NCBI GenBank assembly: GCA_022565015.1
Contig: JADFKI010000028.1
Coordinates: 1-18,831, forward strand
DNA: 18,831 nucleotides
Origin: Chloroflexota bacterium
GTDB taxonomy: Bacteria; Chloroflexota; Dehalococcoidia; Lucifugimonadales; JADFKI01
Reading direction: 5' to 3'
Each line of letters opens with the position of its first letter. The stretch's first letter is position 1. Below, piece after piece: positions 13,894 through 18,831 of the stretch. The position numbers were made by a program, and so were the translations under genes. The notes below the pieces were generated by a model, which ran no database searches, was not told the origin of the DNA, and saw only the letters and a list, made by a program, of their open reading frames with translations.

Positions 13894-15297
13894 CTACGCC
13901 TCTGGATGCAGATTGTGCCAATCGGTGGCCTGCTCGTAGGCGTGGCCGACCCTGCACAGCAGCGGCTCCGACAGGTGCTTCCCGACGAACTGAAGGCTCT
14001 GTGGTAGCCCGTCGCCGTTCAGACCGCACGGCACCGACAAAGTCGGAACGCCGCTGAAGTCGTAGGGCACCGTGTAGCGCTGGAACGACGTGCCGCGCAG
14101 GTCGTCCATGGGCCCGTAGAGGATCTCGTCCGTGACGACGGGAGGCGGACCTATGACCGTGGGACAGGCCAATACGTCGATCTCCTGAAAGACCTGCCGG
14201 ATGAGGCCGTTGCATTCCGCACGCCTGTTGTTGGCATTGGCGTAGTCCGCGCCGGTGACTTCGGCGCCCTTGTCGAGCCAACCCCGGAACCATGGCCCGT
14301 AGTCGTCGCGCCGCGACGGAAAGAATTCGCCGTGAGCGGCCACGGCTTCGGCGGTGCAGAGTGTCAACCACGCCGAGACGTAGCTGTCCACGTCGGGCAT
14401 GCTGACATCGACGATCTCGGCTCCGAGGCCTTCGAGCACCTTGACGCCCGCTCTCACTGCTTCCGCCAGCTCGGCGTCGACGCCGTCGGAGGCATACTTC
14501 TCATCGAACCCGATCTTCAGGCCTCGCACTCCGCCATCTATTTCTCCCAGCATGTCGGGCGAAGGGAGGGGCAGCGTAGTCGGGTCGTTTGCGTCCTGCC
14601 CGGCGATGGCTTGAAGTATGATTCCGGCGTCGGCCGAGCTTCGAGTCATGGGGCCGACGTGGTCCAGAGACTCGGCGAGGGCCAGCACGCCGTAGCGGCT
14701 GACGCGACCCCACGTTGGCTTGAGGCCCACTATTCCGTTGGAGGCGGACGGAAAGCGTATGGAGCCTCCCGTGTCGCTGCCCAGGGAGCCGAAGCAGAGC
14801 CCCGCGGCAGTCGCGACGCCGGACCCGCTGGAGGACGAGCCCGCCCATCGGTCCGGGTTCCAGGGGTTCTTCGGTGCGTCGAAGTCCGGGTTGTAGCCGC
14901 CCATGGCGCCCTCGGTGAGGTTCAGCTTGCCGAGCAGCACCGCTCCGGCGGCTTCGAGCCTCGTCACGACCGTGGAGTCGAAGTCGGGGACGTGATCGGC
15001 CAGCACCTTGCAGCCGCCCATGGTCCGTACGCCCCTGGTGAAGCAGAGGTCCTTGACCGCCACGGGCACGCCGTGCAGTGGCCCTTTATAACGCCCGTCG
15101 CTGATCTCCTTCTCGGCCCTCTGGGCGTCGGCCAGCGCCTTGTCCGCCATCAGCGTCGCGTAGCTCTTGTACCGGCCGTCCAGTTGGGATATTCGTTGGA
15201 GCGTGGCGTTGGTGACTTCCACCGGAGACATTTCCCTGGACTCTATCAGCTTTGCCAGCTCTGAAATCGTCATGAAGTGTAGCGGAGCGTCTGCCAC
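13894..15297 (-). CDS. Amidase-signature hydrolase, GatA-like
   Basis: 467-aa amidase-signature enzyme, full length. The Ser-cisSer-Lys triad is visible: Lys82 in GVPVAVKDL, cis-Ser155 within WAGSSSSGSG (151-160) and nucleophile Ser179 in GSDTGGSIRFPS. RWAG-SSS replaces the more usual GGSSGGS of GatA, and Cys or Trp tRNA-amidotransferase partners (GatB, GatC) are absent nearby, so a stand-alone amidase is more likely than a tRNA amidotransferase subunit. The substrate is not predictable; relatives act on aryl or aliphatic amides, allophanate and others. Start is GTG at 15297, supported by AAAGGA about 8-13 nt upstream on the minus strand; an ATG at codon 9 lacks a ribosome site. A perfect TATAAT lies upstream. 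It is convergent with the transcarbamylase operon. Confidence 0.92.
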   Translation of the reverse strand: MADAPLHFMTISELAKLIESREMSPVEVTNATLQRISQLDGRYKSYATLMADKALADAQRAEKEISDGRYKGPLHGVPVAVKDLCFTRGVRTMGGCKVLADHVPDFDSTVVTRLEAAGAVLLGKLNLTEGAMGGYNPDFDAPKNPWNPDRWAGSSSSGSGVATAAGLCFGSLGSDTGGSIRFPSASNGIVGLKPTWGRVSRYGVLALAESLDHVGPMTRSSADAGIILQAIAGQDANDPTTLPLPSPDMLGEIDGGVRGLKIGFDEKYASDGVDAELAEAVRAGVKVLEGLGAEIVDVSMPDVDSYVSAWLTLCTAEAVAAHGEFFPSRRDDYGPWFRGWLDKGAEVTGADYANANNRRAECNGLIRQVFQEIDVLACPTVIGPPPVVTDEILYGPMDDLRGTSFQRYTVPYDFSGVPTLSVPCGLNGDGLPQSLQFVGKHLSEPLLCRVGHAYEQATDWHNLHPEA

Positions 15298-15348
15298 GGT
15301 CTGAGTCCTTTCGCCATTGCAAGCTAAGCCTGGTACCTGGTGGGCACC

Positions 15349-15354
15349 ATTATA
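15349..15354 (-). promoter_or_regulatory. Perfect -10 element upstream of the amidase gene
   Basis: On the minus strand this reads TATAAT, with a predicted transcription start near 15342 and a leader of about 45 nt. The hexamer 17 nt upstream is GTATTC, a poor -35 match, so an activator may be needed. A short GGTG-CC-CACC inverted repeat lies immediately downstream in the leader (15339-15348). Confidence 0.45.
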
Positions 15355-15426
15355 GAGGAATGAATCTGCGAATACGGGCCAAGAAGAAATTGCCCTTCGA
15401 GAACTGTATGGCTGTTGGCCGCTATG

Positions 15427-15837
15427 TCACTCATCGCTGCTGAATGAAGCGATGTGGCGCGGCGTCAATCGGAAGGCGACGACGCCCGGCTGATCCCCTC
15501 GATAGCCCTCGGCAAAACTCCGGCCCTTCTCGTCGCCGTAGTATCGTACCGCCATCGACAGCACGAGCTCGTACAGCGGCCGATCGACCTCTTCAACGGG
15601 CCCGTCCATGATGACCGAGGTGTACGGCGGTTCCCTCCGGTCGACGCATAGGGAAGCGTGGGGATTTCTCTCCAGGTTGCGCCACTTCAGTGTACCGCGC
15701 GAGGTGAACATGTAGGCCGCGCCCTCTTCCCAGTGAAACCAGACCGGTGCACTGCGAGGCCGTCCGCTCGCATCGACCGTGCCTATGACGGCCACCAGCG
15801 GCCTGCTGAGAAAGGCGTTCAGCTCTCTGTCCGACAT
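15427..15837 (-). CDS. PPOX-class flavin/F420-dependent oxidoreductase
   Basis: 136-aa split-barrel protein of the pyridoxamine-phosphate-oxidase-like superfamily. It shows the usual order: N-terminal helix MSDRELNAFLSRPLVAVIGT, then DASGRPRSAPVWFHWEEGAAYMFTSRGTLKWRNLERNP, HASLCVDRREPPYTSVIMDG, and a C-terminal strand GVVAFRLTPRHIASF. RSAPVWF and the T-x-R-G-T-x-K-x-x-N-L-x-x-N-P segment are the cofactor-binding parts seen in FMN- or F420-binding members of the superfamily. Which cofactor is used cannot be settled here. GGAGGAG lies just before two candidate starts, ATG at 15843 (very short spacing) and ATG at 15837 (8 nt); I chose the latter. An open frame extends to 16005 but the added part looks non-coding. 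Confidence 0.85.
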   Translation of the reverse strand: MSDRELNAFLSRPLVAVIGTVDASGRPRSAPVWFHWEEGAAYMFTSRGTLKWRNLERNPHASLCVDRREPPYTSVIMDGPVEEVDRPLYELVLSMAVRYYGDEKGRSFAEGYRGDQPGVVAFRLTPRHIASFSSDE

Positions 15838-16209
15838 CGACATGGCTCCTCCGGACTCTTGGCGGCCGCGTGTTACCTTCGAATGGGTCTGCGGGCTGTC
15901 ATCCAGTCTAGCTGAGTAGATGCTATCTCGCCTTCCCTGGTCCTGTCCAATCCGGTGCTGTCTGTAGCATTTCCCAGGCGGCTCAAATGGGGTTAGCGGC
16001 CTCACCTGGGCGACCGGTCGCGGTATACTCCTTCTCTGCTACGAGAGATCTGCAGGGTGCGAGCTTTGCCGTTCAATATGACTCAGGCTTGAATTTAGGG
16101 GGCTAGGACGAGCCCGTCAACAACGCTTTACGTTGTTGACGGGCCACTTGAATGGCGATTCGCCATCTCTTTAGGTAAACTGGCTGCCTGACACGGTCTT
16201 GATTGTCAG
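15838..16209. other. Gap holding a candidate promoter and two hairpins
   Basis: No convincing gene in these 372 nt. The left part holds a possible minus-strand promoter for the PPOX gene: TGGACA (15944-15949), 18-nt spacer, TAGCAT (15920-15925). The right part, downstream of the secreted-protein gene, holds the long hairpin at 16112-16144 and a short palindrome at 16152-16166. The stretch from about 16000 to 16100 shows nothing I can interpret. Confidence 0.45.
16112..16144. terminator. 14-bp perfect stem-loop downstream of the secreted-protein gene
   Basis: GCCCGTCAACAACG pairs perfectly with CGTTGTTGACGGGC around the 5-nt loop CTTTA. It lies 66 nt beyond the stop codon of the leftward gene at 16210, a terminator position, but neither flank has a run of T. 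A second inverted repeat, ATGGCGA-T-TCGCCAT (16152-16166), lies between it and the gene. Such paired hairpins could be a terminator without a T tract or an intergenic repeat element. Confidence 0.55.
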
Positions 16210-16680
16210 TTACTGCCTCTTAAGTACACCCACTGCAACCGCAAATTGATCCGTCCTGATGTCTCTTATCTCCCGCATGTTGTCGACTATGACAAACGAG
16301 ACTGGAGTTGGCCCTGGGTCGTCTGGAAAGGCAAAACTAAGGGTGCCCGTGCCGTTGGAATTCACGCTGTAGGTACACGTCTTAGTAGTCAGAGGGCCGA
16401 TCTTGGTGCCGCCGAGGTTGACAGTGTCGGTGATTGAACACCCGCCGACGCCGTCGAAATCCACGATGCCCACCGCGACCGCTAGAGTCGGGACAGGAAC
16501 TGCCGGTGGCAATACCGTGCCTTGAGCGGAGAGTCCCCACCTTCCCTCTATGCTCTTGTTTGTGAATACACGGTCACCATCATCTTCGGCCGCAGCTGAT
16601 GAGATGATGATCGAGCCGGCTACTACGGCTACCGCCAATACAAGTACCGCGATTCCTACGAATATCCCAGTCCTGTTCAT
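16210..16680 (-). CDS. Small secreted protein of unknown function
   Basis: 156 aa. Residues 1-31 form a classic signal peptide (positive MNR, hydrophobic run IFVGIAVLVLAVAVVAG, then SSAAA followed by EDD), so it is exported. The mature part is beta-rich: NKSIEGRWGLSAQGTV, VGIVDFDGVGGCSITDTVN, CTYSVNSNGTGTLSFAF and PVSFVIVDNMREIRDIRTDQF. This arrangement of a GxWG opening, an FDGxGGCS turn and an SNGTGT strand recurs in a family of uncharacterised secreted proteins that I recall from several environmental phyla; I know no function for it. Two cysteines could form a disulphide. GAGGAG lies 6-7 nt before the ATG on the minus strand. It follows the ABM-like gene by 63 nt and may be in the same unit. 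Confidence 0.8.
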   Translation of the reverse strand: MNRTGIFVGIAVLVLAVAVVAGSIIISSAAAEDDGDRVFTNKSIEGRWGLSAQGTVLPPAVPVPTLAVAVGIVDFDGVGGCSITDTVNLGGTKIGPLTTKTCTYSVNSNGTGTLSFAFPDDPGPTPVSFVIVDNMREIRDIRTDQFAVAVGVLKRQ

Positions 16681-16743
16681 CGTTTTCTCCTCAAAGAATC
16701 CTTGTCATAAGGGTGTAGATGTGTATATGCACCTGAAGCTGGA

Positions 16744-17091
16744 TCAGGCCGGGCGTGAATCGTACACGAGCTCTGGAAGCGGGGCCGATCGAGGTTTGTT
16801 GAAGTCTATCCCGTGCACCGATTTGGCCTGTTCCTTGAGCCAAACATCCAACGGCTCTTCGGAGGCAGCCAGGGTCTGGAACGTGCGCGCCAGGTCTTCG
16901 CCCTCCAGGTAGACGATGACCATTTCTCCCTGCGGGGTCGGCTGAATGAACCACTGCTCCCTGGTGATCTTCATTCTGCGATAAAAGTCCTCGACCTCTG
17001 ATTTCTTGCCACCGCGCAACTCCTGAGCCAGACGTCTCAGGTTTTCTGTTCCACCTGGGAGAGCGGGCGCTACGAATGCCAGTGATGCCAT
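16744..17091 (-). CDS. ABM/DUF6176-like small protein
   Basis: 115-aa cytoplasmic protein starting MASLAFVAPALPGGTENLRR. The pattern is a beta strand, PGGTE at the start of a helix, a second helix region (EVEDFYRRMKITRE), then QWFIQPTPQGEMVIVYLEGEDLARTFQTLA and DVWLKEQAKSVHGIDF. It looks like the ferredoxin-like alpha/beta fold of antibiotic-biosynthesis-monooxygenase relatives, and fits best with families of the DUF6176 kind. Some relatives degrade heme or quinones but most are uncharacterised. AGGAGG lies 6 nt before the ATG on the minus strand. It follows the LuxR-type gene by 99 nt on the same strand, with a candidate operator in that gap. Confidence 0.7.
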   Translation of the reverse strand: MASLAFVAPALPGGTENLRRLAQELRGGKKSEVEDFYRRMKITREQWFIQPTPQGEMVIVYLEGEDLARTFQTLAASEEPLDVWLKEQAKSVHGIDFNKPRSAPLPELVYDSRPA

Positions 17092-17124
17092 AACTTGCCT
17101 CCTGAATAGAAGCGTTATGGCATC

Positions 17125-17169
17125 ATCCTAGGAGTGGGGAGGTACGCCTGCTACCCCATATTCATGGGG
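17125..17169 (-). promoter_or_regulatory. Candidate LuxR-type activator site and -10 element for the ABM-like gene
   Basis: On the minus strand CCCCAT-GAAT-ATGGGG (17154-17169) is a perfect 6-4-6 inverted repeat. Downstream of it TAGGAT (17125-17130) is a fair -10 element without a recognisable -35 (TAGCAG at 17-nt spacing). If transcription starts near 17118, the repeat is centred about 43 nt upstream, the place where LuxR/NarL-type activators usually bind. The repeat could instead be the terminator stem of the regulator gene, which ends 22 nt before it. Confidence 0.4.
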
Positions 17170-17190
17170 GATTGAATTGCTGGGGTCCTG

Positions 17191-18264
17191 TTAGGACGTC
17201 GGAGGACTGGCGCTTCCCATGAGGAGGGCGGCCAATTCGCTGCGCGAGGAGACGTCCAGCTTATAGAAGATGTTCTTCATGTAGTCAGAGATTGTGTGAG
17301 TGGACAGGAGCAGCTTTGTGGCGATCTCTTTGACGGCCAGGCCCTGGAGTAGAGCCAGAGCCACGTCCGCCTCACGGGGTGACAAGCCAAGGCGAGCTAG
17401 CGCGTCCGTACCGTCACCATACCGCAATGGTTCCATCAGAATGATGATACGGGGACGCTCGTCGGAACCTTGACTCTTTTCCCAATGAAGCCGATACAGG
17501 GCGCCGGTTCCCGGGTGTGGCAAGTCAATAAAAGGCGCATCGATCAGCCCTTCAGCCCCTAGCGCTCGCCTCGCGGCCATGGCTGCGAACAAGGGCAAGC
17601 CAATTGGCCAGTTTTTTCGTGAATCGATCGAAAGCCAGGTCTCGGCCACACCGTTCGCCAGTTCGACATTTCCATTCTCATCCAGAATCATCATCCCTAT
17701 GTCGGTACCGTGTGGCGACGCCAAAGCCTCTCGCACCGTGGCTCTGGCAATGCCTTCGGCGACGTGAGGCGCAAGAGCATCCAGCAAGGGCATGAAGCGC
17801 TCATCGAATCGCCCTGAGCTAGCTTTACGGCTCATTGTTAGGACCGCGTATGCCGAGCCTTTGGCGGTGCAAAGCAGCTCAAACTCATGTCGATAACCGA
17901 AGGGCAAAAGATGATATTGGTAGTAGGGGTCTTTCAGAGGCTTATCAAGGCCCGAGAGCAGGTCTTCCACATCCATTGTACGAAGGCCTTCTTTAAGCAT
18001 CCAGGGAGCGTCTGCGGCCCTGGACTTAAAGATGACATGCTCGATAAGCATGGATTCGGCTTCGTCGGGCCAGCCCTCGGACACGGCGGAGGTGAGTAAG
18101 GTGGTGGCGGGATCGATCTGACATGAACAGAAGGCGTCTGAGCCTGTAAGGCGTTGCAATTTTTGGCCCACGGCTGTCAGCAACTGCTCAACGTCGAGTT
18201 CCTGGTGGCACATCGCCCTGATGGAGCGAAATGCGATGCCCTCGGTTGTATTAAATCGAGCCAT
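17191..18264 (-). CDS. LuxR-type transcriptional regulator with sensory N-terminus
   Basis: 357-aa DNA-binding regulator. The C-terminal helix-turn-helix is clear at about 291-350: LGLSPREADVALALLQGLAVKEIA, then STHTISDYMKNIFYKLDVSSRSEL, with the usual Glu in SPRE and Val/Ile in the recognition helix. The N-terminal 20-175 looks GAF-like (EQLLTAVGQKLQRLTGSDAF, later AYAVLTMSRKASSGRFDERF). It is followed by a PAS-like stretch (188-280: IGMMILDENGNVELANG). No receiver domain and no Asp phosphorylation motif, so it probably senses a small molecule or redox state directly. The ATG at 18264 has no good ribosome site, but a well-formed promoter lies 26 nt upstream, leaving a short leader. Likely target: the ABM-like gene next door. 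Confidence 0.88.
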   Translation of the reverse strand: MARFNTTEGIAFRSIRAMCHQELDVEQLLTAVGQKLQRLTGSDAFCSCQIDPATTLLTSAVSEGWPDEAESMLIEHVIFKSRAADAPWMLKEGLRTMDVEDLLSGLDKPLKDPYYQYHLLPFGYRHEFELLCTAKGSAYAVLTMSRKASSGRFDERFMPLLDALAPHVAEGIARATVREALASPHGTDIGMMILDENGNVELANGVAETWLSIDSRKNWPIGLPLFAAMAARRALGAEGLIDAPFIDLPHPGTGALYRLHWEKSQGSDERPRIIILMEPLRYGDGTDALARLGLSPREADVALALLQGLAVKEIATKLLLSTHTISDYMKNIFYKLDVSSRSELAALLMGSASPPTS

Positions 18265-18297
18265 AGCGCATCAACGAGAGCTTCCAAGTATAGCGTG

Positions 18298-18327
18298 AGT
18301 GTATTGGCATCACATCGAAGATGTCAA
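18298..18327 (-). promoter_or_regulatory. Sigma-70 promoter of the LuxR-type regulator
   Basis: On the minus strand a perfect TTGACA (18322-18327) is followed by an 18-nt spacer and TACACT (18298-18303, 4 of 6). The predicted start is near 18291, 26 nt before the ATG. The spacer and the -35 carry an inverted repeat ACATC-TTC-GATGT (18312-18324), a possible operator for autoregulation. Confidence 0.55.
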
Positions 18328-18467
18328 ACTTGAGGCCGAACTTAACAACCTTTCAAATATTCATGTGATTCTGAATGTAGCTGGTCCACTAGCACGGAAT
18401 GCAACAATGTTCCTTCCTTCACTTTCGGCTGTATTCAGACCACGGCGCCAGGGATCTTCTATAGACG

Positions 18468-18831
18468 CTACCTGAAGTGAGGTATCACCTTTTCTCCCAG
18501 CACGCGTATGGTCTGAAGAGCTTCCTCTCGTTCGTCCAGCGCGCAGCGGAACAGCACGTGCGTGATGCCCAGGCCCGCCATTCTTTCCAGGTAGGCTATG
18601 CACTCATCGGGCCCGCCAACTATCAGCGACTCCTCCATTTCCGTCTGACCGTACCCCCTGTAGCCCTGTTCGAATAGGACCTGTGCCTGCTTGTGCCCTT
18701 CCGCCGATGTATCGGCAAGGTGGGCGTCGCGCCTGAGCACGAACTCTGAGACCTCCTCGCTGCGGCCGAACTCCTCGAGCGCCGCGCGATAGAAGCCCAG
18801 CTTCTCCTCGATGAAACCCGGCGTCGCCCCG
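18468..18831 (-). CDS. Luciferase-like (LLM class) flavin/F420-dependent monooxygenase, C-terminal part
   Basis: The last 120 residues of a luciferase-like oxidoreductase whose N-terminus lies beyond the right edge of the window. Visible features: GFIEEKLGFYRAALEEFGR, VLRRDAHLADTSAEGHKQA (a conserved stretch where LLM proteins place ADT-AEA), GTPD-type turn as VGGPDECIAYLERMAGLGITHVLFR, and an end in QTIRVLGEKVIPHFR. In this family the second part holds the end of the TIM barrel. Family members use reduced FMN or coenzyme F420. The first in-frame GTG (18740) is internal. The gene ends 203 nt before the LuxR promoter region and is probably a separate unit. Confidence 0.88.
   Translation of the reverse strand, partial: GATPGFIEEKLGFYRAALEEFGRSEEVSEFVLRRDAHLADTSAEGHKQAQVLFEQGYRGYGQTEMEESLIVGGPDECIAYLERMAGLGITHVLFRCALDEREEALQTIRVLGEKVIPHFR

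Noticed and set aside
14332..15264. 310-aa open frame on the plus strand opposite the amidase gene
   Set aside because: The amidase on the other strand has an intact catalytic triad and family sequence; this frame has no ribosome site or recognisable domain.
15844..16005. N-terminal extension of the PPOX gene
   Set aside because: Low-complexity charged sequence unlike the family; GGAGGAG marks the start near 15837-15843.
1..18831. Mobile element, CRISPR array, toxin-antitoxin or phage-defence system
   Set aside because: I looked for regularly spaced repeats, transposase or integrase motifs, and paired small genes of such types and found none; all larger genes are metabolic, transport or regulatory.

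Overview
The window reads like a chromosomal segment of an uncultured, moderately GC-rich bacterium. The closest style I know is Chloroflexota (SAR202 / Dehalococcoidia-like): peptide-type ABC importers, a GatA-like amidase, a luciferase-like monooxygenase, a PPOX-fold flavin/F420 protein and small DUF proteins of the DUF6295/DUF6504 type lie close together. That placement is inference from gene content; there is no rRNA or marker gene here. I saw no tRNA, CRISPR array, integrase, transposase or phage gene.

Layout. (1) 1-5937, + strand: an almost complete Opp/Dpp-type peptide ABC importer, with a 5'-truncated substrate-binding protein, a terminator-like hairpin, two permeases, a gap carrying a candidate promoter, then two ATPases. 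A membrane-anchored Ycf48/BNR-type propeller (5959-7026) follows the last ATPase by 21 nt. (2) 7030-7899, - strand: a small zinc-ribbon protein and an unrecognised 143-aa protein. (3) 8157-9731, + strand: a dienelactone-hydrolase-like enzyme and two small proteins, DUF6295-like and DUF6504-like. (4) 9790-13859, + strand: a tight three-gene operon DUF2877 - FdrA - DUF1116. These are the three subunit families of E. coli oxamic transcarbamylase (AllH, AllF, AllG), here in the order of E. coli yahE-yahF-yahG. The third gene has no ATG/GTG/TTG at its conserved N-terminus and appears to start at ATT behind a strong Shine-Dalgarno sequence. (5) 13894-15837, - strand: a GatA-type amidase convergent with the operon, and a PPOX-fold protein. 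(6) 16210-18264, - strand: a small secreted protein, an ABM/DUF6176-like small protein and a LuxR-type regulator. (7) 18468-18831, - strand: the C-terminal part of a luciferase-like flavin/F420 monooxygenase.

How it may fit together (inference). The segment looks like an organic-nitrogen scavenging region: peptide or small-molecule uptake, a carbamoyl-transferring complex that could release carbamoyl phosphate from an N-carbamoyl substrate such as oxalurate, and an amidase that could deal with the amide product. No carbamate kinase is visible. The LuxR regulator has a good promoter of its own. A CCCCAT-N4-ATGGGG inverted repeat sits about 43 nt upstream of the predicted transcription start of the neighbouring ABM-like gene, where an activator would bind.
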